Shown: positions 1 through 9,194, counted from the first letter of the stretch. The stretch is DNA of 64,000 nucleotides from an uncultured Bacteroides sp. (GCF_963676325.1 NZ_OY781099.1:2604001-2668000); one strand, 5' to 3'. Program-made: numbers and translations. The notes: generated from the letters alone by a model not told the origin.

Positions 1-1224
1 CTTATTACTTTCTCATCTGTTCTTCAGAAACAGATTTCTATCTACAAAATGCATGAAACAATGCTGAGTGAGTTAGAGAAATTCTTCACCATAGAAATTG
101 TGGATTACAAAGAACTGTACACGCTGACCGAAGATGATTTTAAACTTGTTTTTATTGCTACGGGAGGAACAGAAAAATACTTCGTCCGCAATTTTGAATT
201 TCTGCCTCAGCCGGTGATTCTGCTGACTAATGGCATGCAGAATTCGCTCTCTGCATCATTGGAAATCTCTTATTGGTTGCAATGTAAAGGACTAAAATCG
301 GAGATTCTTCATGGAGATATAAAGACAATTGTACATAGAATTCAGATACACTACAATAATTTCGAGGCTCAAAAAGCAATCAGAGGAAAAAGAATTGGGG
401 TTATTGGTACACCTTGTTCGTGGCTAATAGCAAGCAGCGTGGACTATTTGCTGACTAAGCGCCGCTGGGGAATAGAATTTTTAAACATTCCAATCGAGAA
501 TGTGACAAACAGATATGATCTGATTAGTGAAGATGAAGTTGGAGAACAGGCTGCTATTATAGCCGGAAAAGCATTGGCTTGCAGAGAGGCTACTCCGGAA
601 GATATGATAAAAGCAATGCGTGTTTACAAAGCCATTAAGCAAATCTGCGAAAAAGAGAAATTGGTGGCTATAACATTGAATTGTTATAAACTAATTAACC
701 TGTTAGGAACAACCGGATGTCTGGCTCTTTCTTTGCTAAATGATGAAGGAATACTTGCCGGATGTGAGGGCGATTTGCAATCAATCTTCACCTTTCTTGC
801 TATAAATGCTGTTACTGGCCGTACTCCATTTATGGCAAATCCAATACAGATTAACCTCAAAAGCAATGAAATGGTATTTGCCCATTGCAGCGTTAGCACA
901 AAACTAACGGAACAATACATTCTTAGAAGTCATTTTGAAAGCAATACAGGAGTTTCTATTCAGGGAATCTTACCTGCCGGAGACGTGACAATAGTAAAGT
1001 GCGGCGGTGAATGCCTTGATGAATATTATGTTACTTCCGGAAGATTACTTGAAAATACAAATTACATAAATGTATGCCGCACGCAAATCCGTGTCAAACT
1101 GGATAGTCCGGTAGATTATTTTCTGCGCAATCCTATCGGAAATCATCACATGATTATTTTAGGTAATTATGAAAAGCAGTTAGATGCCTTCTTTGCATCC
1201 AATAATTGCAAGCGAATAGAATAG
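1..1224 (+). CDS. Sugar isomerase-like protein (L-fucose isomerase C-terminal type), 5'-truncated
   Basis: The reading frame is open from base 1 and reads through to the first ATG at 49, so the true start probably lies before the window; about 407 codons are visible. The C-terminal part (CGGEC near residue 325, then a pattern ending in NPIGNHHMIILG) resembles the C-terminal domain of L-fucose/L-arabinose isomerases, and the N-terminal part looks like the Rossmann-like lobes of that fold. Such enzymes interconvert aldoses and ketoses with a divalent metal, but I cannot confirm the metal ligands here, so the substrate is unknown. No sugar-catabolic gene lies beside it in the window. The neighbour downstream is convergent, with a hairpin between them. 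The family call is moderately sure, the reaction is not. Confidence 0.6.
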   Translation, partial: LITFSSVLQKQISIYKMHETMLSELEKFFTIEIVDYKELYTLTEDDFKLVFIATGGTEKYFVRNFEFLPQPVILLTNGMQNSLSASLEISYWLQCKGLKSEILHGDIKTIVHRIQIHYNNFEAQKAIRGKRIGVIGTPCSWLIASSVDYLLTKRRWGIEFLNIPIENVTNRYDLISEDEVGEQAAIIAGKALACREATPEDMIKAMRVYKAIKQICEKEKLVAITLNCYKLINLLGTTGCLALSLLNDEGILAGCEGDLQSIFTFLAINAVTGRTPFMANPIQINLKSNEMVFAHCSVSTKLTEQYILRSHFESNTGVSIQGILPAGDVTIVKCGGECLDEYYVTSGRLLENTNYINVCRTQIRVKLDSPVDYFLRNPIGNHHMIILGNYEKQLDAFFASNNCKRIE

Positions 1225-1254
1225 AAACAAACGTATTGTCAATTTCTATTCTAT
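1216..1254. terminator. Hairpin between convergent genes
   Basis: A perfect 12-bp stem (ATAGAATAGAAA at 1216-1227 against TTTCTATTCTAT at 1243-1254) overlaps the stop codon of the isomerase-like gene and lies just beyond the 3' end of the leftward PHP gene. It probably ends transcription for both. There is no long U-run on either side. Confidence 0.5.
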
Positions 1255-1270
1255 GCTATAATCTTAAGTG

Positions 1271-2110
1271 CTAAACAAGAATGGGATTTTCCTGCCATTT
1301 ACCTGCTATAAGTTCCATTACCATGTTTATCCCTGCAGTCTTTAATGCCTGAAGAGCCTCTATACGTCCATCGTTTACCAGCTCCGGATAATGAGAATCT
1401 GAATTTACCAGAACAGGAATATGCATCTCTTTGATCAGAGAAAAGCAAGTAGTATCCGGATAAAAGACGCCCAGCTTATGATATGCTTTTGTATTTACCT
1501 CCATCATATATCCTTTTTCGGAAATGAATGCAAATAAATCTCTCTGTGCTTGCTTATACCAACTCTGTTCAGAGACATTGGGCTGACAAAAAGAGGCATT
1601 GTATGCAATTTTATCTGCATGCCCCACAATATCAAAACCACCAAGTTCAGCCATAGACATTAGTTTGCTGAAATATGCAAGAACTGTTGCCTTTACATCA
1701 CTATGAAAATGATTATCCAGCCTTTCTTTAAAAACTTCTTTGCTACAATCAACGTCAACTATTTCTCCCTTATCATCTTTCAAAAGATGTACTGAGCCAA
1801 TACGGTAATCTAAAGGTAGATTCCGGAAATATTCGATGGAAGGATTACTATACTCATCCAGGTAATCTATTTCCAGTCCGATATATAATTCTATTCTACC
1901 CTGATATTCATTCTTCAGACTACGGAACTCTTCAAGATAAGACTCCACATCCTCTTTTTTCATGGTCCAATGCGTAGGAAAAGGAAGCGGAGCATGAGAC
2001 GAGATTCCGTAAGAAGTAAACCCTTGCCGGATGGCCTCTTTAACAAAATCTTCCATCGGTGCACGTCCATCGCAGAAAGAAGTATGACTATGGTAGTTTG
2101 TCAGGTTCAT
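1271..2110 (-). CDS. PHP-domain phosphoesterase, histidinol-phosphatase (HisK) type
   Basis: A 279-residue protein starting with the PHP signature (NYHSHTSFCDG, metal-binding HSH near residue 7). It carries later PHP motifs: GLEIDY near 98, IGSVH near 127, DIVGHADK near 175, and NSDSHY near 253. Length and motif order match histidinol-phosphatase of the PHP superfamily, which removes phosphate from L-histidinol phosphate in histidine synthesis using a metal cluster. No other his gene is present, so the substrate is inferred from family only. It is the last gene of a leftward run and begins 2 bp after the ABC-F stop codon, so it is surely co-transcribed and possibly translationally coupled. 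Confidence 0.75.
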   Translation of the reverse strand: MNLTNYHSHTSFCDGRAPMEDFVKEAIRQGFTSYGISSHAPLPFPTHWTMKKEDVESYLEEFRSLKNEYQGRIELYIGLEIDYLDEYSNPSIEYFRNLPLDYRIGSVHLLKDDKGEIVDVDCSKEVFKERLDNHFHSDVKATVLAYFSKLMSMAELGGFDIVGHADKIAYNASFCQPNVSEQSWYKQAQRDLFAFISEKGYMMEVNTKAYHKLGVFYPDTTCFSLIKEMHIPVLVNSDSHYPELVNDGRIEALQALKTAGINMVMELIAGKWQENPILV

Positions 2111-2112
2111 AA

Positions 2113-3978
2113 TTAGCCTTCTATTTCACTTAGTTCAAGCCAGCGCATTGTTTTTTCATCTATAAGATCAAGAATTTCGGCTATTCGTTTGGATTTCTCC
2201 ACCAACAAAGCAGAAGATATTGAACCACTACAAAGATCAGCCTCCAGAGTTGCTTTTTCCTGTTCCAGTTCTTCCAGATCTTTCTCTATCTGCGCAAATT
2301 CCATCTTTTCTTTATAAGACATCTTGCGTTTATCATTTTCACGAACTCTGGCAGTCTTTTCCTCCTTTGGCTTTTCAGCTTCTTTTTCCTGCAGCTTCTT
2401 AGCCTCATTCCAGTCGCGATAATCAGAATAATTGCCCGGGAAGTCACGAATATCTCCCTGACCGTTGAACACAAGTAGATGATCAACCACCTTATCCATG
2501 AAATAGCGGTCGTGAGAAACCACGATTACACAACCTTTGAAATTAACCAGATAATCTTCCAGAACATTAAGAGTTATGATATCAAGGTCGTTAGTCGGCT
2601 CATCAAGTACAAGGAAATTTGGATTGCGCATTAATACCGTACAAAGATAGAGTCGTCTTTTCTCCCCTCCGCTTAATTTATAAACGTAACTATGCTGAGT
2701 TTCGGGAGTGAAAAGGAAATGCAGCAGAAACTGAGAAGCAGTAAGTTTCTTGCCATCGCCCAATTCTATTACTTCAGCAATATCCTGCACCACATCAATA
2801 ACCTTCATCTGATCATCGAACTGCAATCCATCCTGTGAATAGTAACCAAAGCGGACCGTCTCACCAATATCAATAATTCCTTTATCGGGCTTAGCCTGCC
2901 CCATCAGTATTTTAATAAAAGTAGATTTCCCGGTTCCGTTATTACCCACAATCCCCATCTTTTCAAAGCGTGCAAAAACATACGAGAAATCATCTAATAT
3001 TTTCAGATCGCCAAAGCTCTTGTACAGATGATCTGCTTCAAATATTTTAGAACCAATATATGATGCTTTTACATCCAGCTTCACATTATCGTTATTGAAA
3101 CGCTGTTTGGCTACTTTCTCTATTTCATAAAAAGCATCCTGCCTGTATTTAGCTTTATGTGCTCTTGCCTGAGGCATACGGCGCATCCAGTCAAGTTCCG
3201 TACGATACAGATTATTGGCTCTCTCTATTTCAACATTGGTAGAATTTATCCGTTCCTGTCTTTTCTCCAGATAATAGCTATAGTTTCCTTTATACTGATA
3301 TATCTGTTTGTTATCAATCTCTATAATTTCCGAGCAAACACGGTCAAGGAAATAACGGTCGTGCGTTACCATCAGCAGACTGATGTTTGTCCGTTTAAGG
3401 TATTCTTCAAGCCACTCGGTCATATCCAGATCAAGGTGGTTGGTTGGCTCATCAAGAATCAACAATTCAGGTTCGGTAATTAACGTATTGGCAAGAGCCA
3501 CACGTTTTAACTGTCCTCCGGAAAGAGACTTAACCTGCTGATCAAAATTACGGATCTTTAATTGCGAAAGAATCTGTTTGGCTTTTCGCTCATAATCCCA
3601 GGCTTTCTCATGATCCATTTTAATCAGCAAATCTTCCAATCCCGGATGTCCTTCTGTCTCCATGCATGCTTCATACTCTTTAAGCAGCTGCACGGTATCA
3701 TTATTTGAATGAAAGCAAGCTTCCAACACAGTCAGTTCTTCGGGATATTGAGGATCCTGCTCCAGATAAGCAATCCGAAGATCTCTCCTAAAGACAATGT
3801 TACCGGCATCATATCCTTCCTTACCGGCAATAATATTTAATAAAGTTGTTTTTCCACTACCATTCTTTGCAATAAGACCAATTCTCTGACCTTCTGCAAT
3901 ACCAAAAGAGATTTCATTAAACAGGACCAAATCTCCAAAAGATTTAGTTAACCCGTCTATTTGCATATAACTCGCCAT
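2113..3978 (-). CDS. ABC-F ATPase, Uup-like
   Basis: A 621-residue soluble protein with two ABC nucleotide-binding domains and no membrane segment. The first Walker A (GLIAKNGSGKTT) is at residues 34-45 and the second (GNNGTGKST) near 340. Signatures LSGGQLKR and LSGGEKRR and Walker B blocks LLILDEPTNHLDL and FLVLDEPTNDLD are intact, and a charged interdomain linker is present. The C-terminal 90 residues are rich in Lys and Glu and look like the coiled-coil DNA- or ribosome-binding tail of Uup. ABC-F proteins act on the ribosome during translation, and Uup also affects transposon excision; some relatives give antibiotic protection, but nothing here indicates that. It sits 20 bp after the DUF3805 gene. 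Confidence 0.85.
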   Translation of the reverse strand: MASYMQIDGLTKSFGDLVLFNEISFGIAEGQRIGLIAKNGSGKTTLLNIIAGKEGYDAGNIVFRRDLRIAYLEQDPQYPEELTVLEACFHSNNDTVQLLKEYEACMETEGHPGLEDLLIKMDHEKAWDYERKAKQILSQLKIRNFDQQVKSLSGGQLKRVALANTLITEPELLILDEPTNHLDLDMTEWLEEYLKRTNISLLMVTHDRYFLDRVCSEIIEIDNKQIYQYKGNYSYYLEKRQERINSTNVEIERANNLYRTELDWMRRMPQARAHKAKYRQDAFYEIEKVAKQRFNNDNVKLDVKASYIGSKIFEADHLYKSFGDLKILDDFSYVFARFEKMGIVGNNGTGKSTFIKILMGQAKPDKGIIDIGETVRFGYYSQDGLQFDDQMKVIDVVQDIAEVIELGDGKKLTASQFLLHFLFTPETQHSYVYKLSGGEKRRLYLCTVLMRNPNFLVLDEPTNDLDIITLNVLEDYLVNFKGCVIVVSHDRYFMDKVVDHLLVFNGQGDIRDFPGNYSDYRDWNEAKKLQEKEAEKPKEEKTARVRENDKRKMSYKEKMEFAQIEKDLEELEQEKATLEADLCSGSISSALLVEKSKRIAEILDLIDEKTMRWLELSEIEG

Positions 3979-3998
3979 CTTCTTATTCTACTAATTTT

Positions 3999-4838
3999 TT
4001 AGTTCAATTCTTTTTCTACCTTCTGCTTAACCTCTTCATAGATGGCATTCAAATCGCAATTCTGTTCCGATTTAACCAGATTCCACACCAATTCAGAAGG
4101 ATAGATAACCAGATCACTCTCCTTGAAACGTAGTGCCGGAAGCTCATGTTTACCCTTAATAACAGTTACCCATTGCATTCCGTCTATCTGATTTTCCATA
4201 ATTGTACCAAAAGCAATACCAAATGATTCCCACACCTCTTTTTGCTGAGGTGTGAAGCTACCGCCTTCAATTAGTTGCTGAATCTTGGCAATATCTTCTT
4301 CCGAAGAAGTGAAATCCTTCTTCAATTGCTTTTTTATTGTATTTGAAGCCCATTCAAAAGCCTCATTAACAGCATTGATTTCCAATATCCGGATAGGAAT
4401 AATTTCAAGAGCCGGCTGTTTGCCCTTAGGGTAAGCTTTCAAAGTAGAAATAATTTCTTCGGCCTCCGCTATACTATTCCCTTTGGGAACAGTAAATGTA
4501 CATTCAAAGGCCACATTATCAATACCAGTAATCCATACATGAGTTACATAATAGGCACCTTCTTCCTGAAACATCTCTTTGCTATAGGCACAAATCAAGT
4601 CACCCAGCTTTACCTGCGTGGCATTTTTATTTTCCTTTAGTTCATAATCCACCGATTCTTTCCCATACTTACTATTTCTATCATCCCTGTATGCAGAAAT
4701 ACGGAAATTGCCCGTCCATTTATTGGGATTGTAAAACAGGAAGCTATCTTCTGCATCCTCAAACTCGTTCCAGGATGATGGGTAAATTAAAGAAAACCAA
4801 ACTCCGGGAGAAATAAACTTTTGTCCTTGTAAACTCAT
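3999..4838 (-). CDS. DUF3805/DUF3806 domain protein
   Basis: A 279-residue protein with no signal peptide or membrane segment. The N-terminal half (SPGVWFSLIYPSSWNEFED) matches my recollection of DUF3805. The C-terminal half (QQLIEGGSFTPQQKEVWES, then WVTVIKG and a final Lys/Glu-rich helix) matches DUF3806. Neither domain has an experimentally defined role that I know of. It lies 34 bp after the transglutaminase-like gene and 20 bp before the ABC-F gene, so it belongs to that leftward operon. It is probably cytoplasmic. Confidence 0.65.
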   Translation of the reverse strand: MSLQGQKFISPGVWFSLIYPSSWNEFEDAEDSFLFYNPNKWTGNFRISAYRDDRNSKYGKESVDYELKENKNATQVKLGDLICAYSKEMFQEEGAYYVTHVWITGIDNVAFECTFTVPKGNSIAEAEEIISTLKAYPKGKQPALEIIPIRILEINAVNEAFEWASNTIKKQLKKDFTSSEEDIAKIQQLIEGGSFTPQQKEVWESFGIAFGTIMENQIDGMQWVTVIKGKHELPALRFKESDLVIYPSELVWNLVKSEQNCDLNAIYEEVKQKVEKELN

Positions 4839-4872
4839 ATATACTTAATTCTTAACTTTATCAATTCTTGTT

Positions 4873-6057
4873 TTATTTGCCAATAGGCTGAATATTGCGT
4901 CTTACTTCCTTAGAAATTTCCAGATACATATAAAAACGCTGGTGAGTTTTTATTCCGTTCAGGTTCTTTGCAAACAGATTATTGGCGTACAGTTTCGACT
5001 TTTCAAAGGTAAATCGCGACATCTCATTCTGCGATTTTCCAACCATTGTAGAGTCTAACCGTTCATCCGGAAAGAACTCATCCAGATTCACGTCACCAAT
5101 CATGGTTGTTTCCAGAAATTCTTTTTTCCGATGTCCTTTATCCAGATAATATCCCACAAACATGTGTCCGGGAATCCTTACTAAAATAGGATCTATATTG
5201 ATTGCCCTTAAAAGCGAAGCGAACAATACACTTCCGTCTACGCAATTTACCTGTGATGATTCAAGTGCATCATCCAGCGTTCTTACCCGTTGGGAAAATA
5301 CAACATTGGAGGAGAGGCTGGATGTTGAGACCGAACTATACTTAAAATTCCGCTTTTGCAATACGTTCCACAAAGCATATACCTGTTTTTCTACTGAAGC
5401 AGGATAGTTAGCCTGGTATCCCACAAAACGGTTAACCAAGCGTGTATTCAAAGCTTCCCGTAGAAGTTTATCAATCATGGGATGTTCTTCATTTACGTAT
5501 GCAGCGAAGAAGATTCCTGTATCGTGAAACTTTAGCTTACTATCCAGATAAGCCAATAAACACTCATTAATGCTTCTTACGGAATAAGTGCGAACTTTTT
5601 TCCCCAAGCTGGTTCCATTCAGTTCCACTTCCACAGATATGCTGATGGGAGCAGCCTGATTATTATTTTTTAATGCATCATAATTCCAGATAACATCAGG
5701 GAATATCTGATACACGGTATTTGATTTCTCTAATACAAATTCAGAAATTGACTCTTCAAAGAATGGGGTTTTACCAAGAGTTACTCTGACCTTGCTGTTT
5801 GCCCGCCTTGCCTTTAGCCGTATAATAAAGCCTGATTTGGGATTTCCTAAATAATGATTTCCTGCAGGCTTAACCACTACAGCATCAGTCGTAGCAATTG
5901 ACAGAATTGCAGATGGGAATATATTGCCACCTAAATCATCGGTAAATTGATAGTCATGTCTAAAGAGTTCATTTCTGTATAAATAAATTCCACTTGAGCC
6001 CACAATTAATACAATCAAAGAAATTGCCAGAGCTTTCCATACATTTATATTTTTCAT
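4873..6057 (-). CDS. Membrane-anchored transglutaminase-like protein
   Basis: A 394-residue protein with one N-terminal membrane segment (about residues 8-27), so most of it should lie in the periplasm. The C-terminal half has a transglutaminase/cysteine-protease-like triad pattern: NCVDGSVLFASLLRAI (Cys), then GHMFVGYY (His), then FLETT with a following acidic residue. This is the usual order for the transglutaminase core fold. Whether it cross-links, cleaves or only binds cannot be told. The N-terminal 170 residues look like beta-sandwich. It is first in a four-gene leftward operon and has its own -7 box at 6079-6086. Confidence 0.6.
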   Translation of the reverse strand: MKNINVWKALAISLIVLIVGSSGIYLYRNELFRHDYQFTDDLGGNIFPSAILSIATTDAVVVKPAGNHYLGNPKSGFIIRLKARRANSKVRVTLGKTPFFEESISEFVLEKSNTVYQIFPDVIWNYDALKNNNQAAPISISVEVELNGTSLGKKVRTYSVRSINECLLAYLDSKLKFHDTGIFFAAYVNEEHPMIDKLLREALNTRLVNRFVGYQANYPASVEKQVYALWNVLQKRNFKYSSVSTSSLSSNVVFSQRVRTLDDALESSQVNCVDGSVLFASLLRAINIDPILVRIPGHMFVGYYLDKGHRKKEFLETTMIGDVNLDEFFPDERLDSTMVGKSQNEMSRFTFEKSKLYANNLFAKNLNGIKTHQRFYMYLEISKEVRRNIQPIGK

Positions 6058-6078
6058 CTTCAGTCATTAATAATGAAA

Positions 6079-6086
6079 CAAATATA
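6079..6086 (-). promoter_or_regulatory. Bacteroidetes -7 box
   Basis: On the minus strand this reads TATATTTG, matching TAnnTTTG. It would start transcription about 15 bp before the ATG of the transglutaminase-like gene. Confidence 0.55.
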
Positions 6087-6166
6087 GTTATAAGTTTTGG
6101 TACAGAAAAGCATTGTCACAACTTTGTAACATACATTTCATTTATACGTAATATAAAAGCAGCATC

Positions 6167-6199
6167 TTTGCAAATAATTAAGAAGAATACATATATTTG
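6167..6199 (+). promoter_or_regulatory. Bacteroidetes promoter (-33 TTTG, -7 TATATTTG)
   Basis: TTTG at 6167-6170 and TATATTTG at 6192-6199 are separated by 21 bp, fitting the Bacteroides -33/-7 consensus. It would drive the response regulator and kinase genes from about 6206, giving a leader of about 22 nt to the ATG at 6228. Confidence 0.65.
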
Positions 6200-6227
6200 T
6201 ACTATATCATAAAAATTGAGAACAATT

Positions 6228-6917
6228 ATGAACACCAATCGCATTTTAGTTGTAGACGACGAAGAAGATCTTTGTGAGATTCTAAAATTCAATCTTGAGA
6301 ACGAAGGTTACGAAGTTGACACAGCAAACTCAGCTGAAGAGGCGTTAAAGTTAAATATCAGCAGCTATAACCTTTTGCTACTGGACGTAATGATGGGAGA
6401 GATTTCGGGATTCAAAATGGCAAGTCTTCTCAGAAAAGATAAAAAGACCGCCGGCATTCCTATTGTTTTTATCACTGCTAAAGATACTGAAAACGATACA
6501 ATTACAGGGTTTAACCTTGGAGCCGACGATTATATATCTAAACCATTCTCTATTCGTGAAGTAATATCACGGGTAAGAGCCATCATTCGCCGCACTGCAA
6601 GTTCAACTCCAAAAGATGATACTGAGCAGATTAGTTATAACACCTTAGTAATTGATATTACAAAGAAGAAAGTCAGCATTGACGAAAACGAGATTTCACT
6701 TACTAAAAAGGAATTTGAGATACTGCTTCTATTGTTGCAAAACAGAGGACGGGTTTTCTCACGGGAAGATATCCTTTCTAAAATATGGAGTGATGAAGTA
6801 TATGTGCTCGACCGCACTATCGACGTAAACATTACCCGGTTGCGGAAAAAGATTGGAGATTACGGAAAATGTGTAGTCACCCGCCTTGGTTACGGATATT
6901 GTTTTGAATGTGAATAG
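6228..6917 (+). CDS. OmpR/PhoB-family response regulator
   Basis: A 229-residue two-domain regulator. The receiver has the acidic pair at DDEED, the phospho-acceptor Asp at residue 53 (LLLLDVMMG) and the Lys of ISKPF. The C-terminal half is a winged helix with LTKKEFEILLLL and RTIDVNITRLRKKI. I chose the ATG at 6228 over an in-frame TTG at 6216, since the protein then begins MNTNRILVVDDEED, as is typical. It binds DNA after phosphorylation by the partner kinase encoded 24 bp downstream. It resembles PhoB more than RprY, but no phosphate gene adjoins it. The PHO-box-like repeats at 36460-36514 are a possible target (inference). Confidence 0.85.
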   Translation: MNTNRILVVDDEEDLCEILKFNLENEGYEVDTANSAEEALKLNISSYNLLLLDVMMGEISGFKMASLLRKDKKTAGIPIVFITAKDTENDTITGFNLGADDYISKPFSIREVISRVRAIIRRTASSTPKDDTEQISYNTLVIDITKKKVSIDENEISLTKKEFEILLLLLQNRGRVFSREDILSKIWSDEVYVLDRTIDVNITRLRKKIGDYGKCVVTRLGYGYCFECE

Positions 6918-6941
6918 ATTTATTTAAAAAGCAGCCAAACA

Positions 6942-8711
6942 ATGTCGCCTACAAGAAAACCACTGATGTCTCTCAACCGGAAATTATTACTTTCGGTTAT
7001 CTTATTATTTGCATCCTTTTCCTTATGCTTTATAGGATTTCAATATAACAGAGAAAAAGAATTCAAAGTTGAACTTCTGAATACTAAGTTACAAGACTAT
7101 AATGCCCGCATATTCGAAGAGATAAAGGATTCAGCAAACATAGAAAATCTATTAAACAAGTACACAAAGCGACATGTTTTAAAGGATCTTCGGGTTACTG
7201 TTATCAACTTAAATGGAAAGGTTATTTATGATAATCTGAAAAAAGATTATAATCACATTGAGAATCACTCAAACAGACCTGAGGTTAAACTGGCTTTAAG
7301 CAATAGCAGCGGATATGATTTAAGAAGAACATCGGGTACAACTGGTATTACCTACTTTTATTCCGCCACGCTGTACGATAATTATATTATCCGTAGTGCC
7401 TTGCCTTATAACAACGACCTGATTATTAAGTTGAGGGCCGACCAGCATTTTATCTGGTTCACCGTTTTTATAACACTTATACTTGCCATAATTTTCTCCA
7501 GATTTACAAAAAGAATAGGTACTGCAATCTCTCAATTAAGAGAGTTTACCATACGCGCCGACCGCAACGAACCGTTGGATATGGATATGGAAACTACATT
7601 TCCACACAATGAGCTGGGAGATATTTCGCAGCACATCATTAAAATCTACAACCGTTTGCGCGAAACAAAGGAAGACCTTTATATTGAGCGGGAAAAACTT
7701 ATCACTCACTTGCAGATATCTCACGAAGGGCTGGGAATTTTTACGGCTCAGAAAAAAGAGATTCTGGTTAATAATCTTTTTACGCAATACAGCAATATTA
7801 TATCCGACATAAATCTTCTAAGTTCGGAAGAGGTATTTTCCATACCCGAGTTGCAGAAGATTACCGAGTATATAAACAACCCTCAGAAAAGCCCTGCCGG
7901 AAATAAAGAGCGCCGCATGTCAATCAATATAGATAAAAACGGCAGGATATTCATTATTGAATGTATCATTTTCCAGGATCAGAGTTTTGAGATTTCAATC
8001 AATGACATCACCCAGGAAGAGGAACAGGTACGAATGAAAAGACAATTGACTCAGAACATAGCACATGAGCTGAAAACTCCGGTGAGCAGCATACAGGGAT
8101 ACCTGGAAACAATCGTAAACAATGAATCTCTGCCGAAGGATAAATTGAAGACATTCATTGAACGTTGTTATGCCCAAAGCAACAGACTGACCCGCCTTTT
8201 AAGGGACATTTCCGTACTTACACGAATGGACGAGGCAAGCAACATGATTGATATGGAGAAGGTTGACATTCATTCTCTTGTACGCAACATTATCAATGAA
8301 GTATCACTGGAGCTGGAAGAGAAGAACATTACCGTTCACAATTTATTAAACAAAGAACTGCCCATCCGGGGAAATGCATCGCTTATCTACTCCATCTTCC
8401 GTAATCTGATGGACAATGCCATTGCTTATGCAGGAACAGGTATTTCCATTAATATTAAATGCTTTAGGGAAGATGAATTATACTACTATTTCAGCTTCTC
8501 CGATACAGGAGTGGGTGTAGGTCCTGAACATTTGAACCGTCTTTTTGAGCGCTTTTACAGGGTAGACAAAGGCCGCTCACGCAAAATTGGCGGCACCGGA
8601 CTGGGACTTGCCATCGTTAAGAACTCGGTAATTATCCACGGCGGAAATATCTCTGCAAAGAATAATCAGGGAGGCGGACTGGAATTCATATTTACTCTTG
8701 CCAAGAACTAA
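6942..8711 (+). CDS. PhoR-like sensor histidine kinase
   Basis: A 589-residue membrane kinase. Membrane segments at about 14-33 and 168-188 flank a periplasmic sensor of about 130 residues. They are followed by a HAMP-like linker, a PAS-like region (about 250-360), the dimerisation box with His375 (AHELKTP), and a HATPase domain with N (NLMDNAIAYA), G1 (DTGVGVG), F (LFERFYRVD) and G2 (GGTGLGLAIV) motifs. The ATG at 6942 is used; an in-frame ATG at 6966 is a possible alternative. It pairs with the response regulator 24 bp upstream. The signal is unknown. A strong terminator follows at once. Confidence 0.85.
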   Translation: MSPTRKPLMSLNRKLLLSVILLFASFSLCFIGFQYNREKEFKVELLNTKLQDYNARIFEEIKDSANIENLLNKYTKRHVLKDLRVTVINLNGKVIYDNLKKDYNHIENHSNRPEVKLALSNSSGYDLRRTSGTTGITYFYSATLYDNYIIRSALPYNNDLIIKLRADQHFIWFTVFITLILAIIFSRFTKRIGTAISQLREFTIRADRNEPLDMDMETTFPHNELGDISQHIIKIYNRLRETKEDLYIEREKLITHLQISHEGLGIFTAQKKEILVNNLFTQYSNIISDINLLSSEEVFSIPELQKITEYINNPQKSPAGNKERRMSINIDKNGRIFIIECIIFQDQSFEISINDITQEEEQVRMKRQLTQNIAHELKTPVSSIQGYLETIVNNESLPKDKLKTFIERCYAQSNRLTRLLRDISVLTRMDEASNMIDMEKVDIHSLVRNIINEVSLELEEKNITVHNLLNKELPIRGNASLIYSIFRNLMDNAIAYAGTGISINIKCFREDELYYYFSFSDTGVGVGPEHLNRLFERFYRVDKGRSRKIGGTGLGLAIVKNSVIIHGGNISAKNNQGGGLEFIFTLAKN

Positions 8712-8712
8712 A

Positions 8713-8760
8713 AAAAAGAACAATATTGAAAATAATTATCTGTTTTCAATATTGTTTTCT
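8713..8760 (+). terminator. Terminator of the two-component operon
   Basis: A perfect 14-bp stem (AACAATATTGAAAA at 8719-8732 against TTTTCAATATTGTT at 8743-8756) with flanking A and T runs begins two bases after the kinase stop codon. Confidence 0.75.
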
Positions 8761-8770
8761 TATTTATTTT

Positions 8771-8778
8771 TACCTTTG
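8771..8778 (+). promoter_or_regulatory. -7 box of the first cobalamin riboswitch
   Basis: TACCTTTG fits TAnnTTTG and lies 5-10 bp before the riboswitch. The second riboswitch has the same arrangement, which supports both. Confidence 0.6.
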
Positions 8779-8782
8779 CTCT

Positions 8783-8962
8783 CGCATTGGTTCTCATGCT
8801 CTGTTTAGAGCAAGAGATTAAAAGGGAATCAGGTGAAGATCCTGAACAGTCCCGCTGCTGTAAGTTTTATAGAAACGTTGTAGGCAAAAACTCTACACCA
8901 CTGAACCTAAATAGTTCGGGAAGGTGCTTACCAACGAAAACAAGTCAGAAAACCTGCCATGC
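8783..8962 (+). promoter_or_regulatory. Cobalamin riboswitch 1, without a recognisable downstream gene
   Basis: The conserved cobalamin riboswitch blocks occur in order: AAAGGGAATCAGGTG, GAACAGTCCCGCTGCTGTAA, CACTG, CGGGAAGGTGCTTACC and the B12 box AGTCAGAAAACCTGCC (8943-8958). GCAT at 8784-8787 can pair with ATGC at 8959-8962 as P1. Such aptamers bind adenosyl- or related cobalamins and normally repress transport or synthesis genes in cis. Here the following 230 bases hold only hairpins and a terminator before a gene on the opposite strand. An 85-codon frame across it is an artefact of the aptamer. Confidence 0.9.
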
Positions 8963-9062
8963 CTGTTTTTCAATCGCTTTCGAGGACAAAGCTTTGAATC
9001 ATATAACCGAAAAGAATAAATCCGGTTATTTTGTAACCATTTAAAAACTTAATACTATAAAA

Positions 9063-9087
9063 GAACAGGATGAATTACACCCTGTTC
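9063..9087 (+). other. Small hairpin in the tail of the riboswitch-1 transcript
   Basis: GAACAGG (9063-9069) pairs with CCTGTTC (9081-9087), with an 11-nt loop. No U-run follows. It could be part of the expression platform or of a short RNA. A 12-codon frame beginning at the ATG in its loop (MNYTLFTTIETL) is too short to judge. Confidence 0.35.
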
Positions 9088-9155
9088 ACAACAATTGAAA
9101 CTTTATGACAATTAGTATATTTATCAATTAAACTCTGCCAAGTTTATTGAAAGAC

Positions 9156-9190
9156 GCCCGGTCGAAGTGATTCGCCCGGGCTTGTTTTTT
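9156..9190 (+). terminator. Intrinsic terminator ending the riboswitch-1 transcript
   Basis: GCCCGG (9156-9161) pairs with CCGGGC (9176-9181), with an inner CGAA/TTCG stem, followed by TTGTTTTTT. The U-run is on the plus strand, so it ends a rightward transcript, and the only rightward transcript here is the one from riboswitch 1. The same hairpin may also help end the leftward HU-related gene. Confidence 0.75.
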
Positions 9191-9194
9191 CTAT

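Noticed and set aside
8787..9044. An 85-codon plus-strand frame
   Set aside because: It lies across cobalamin riboswitch 1. Its peptide (KRESGEDPEQSRCCKF) recurs in the frame over riboswitch 2 because the aptamer is conserved, not because it is coding.
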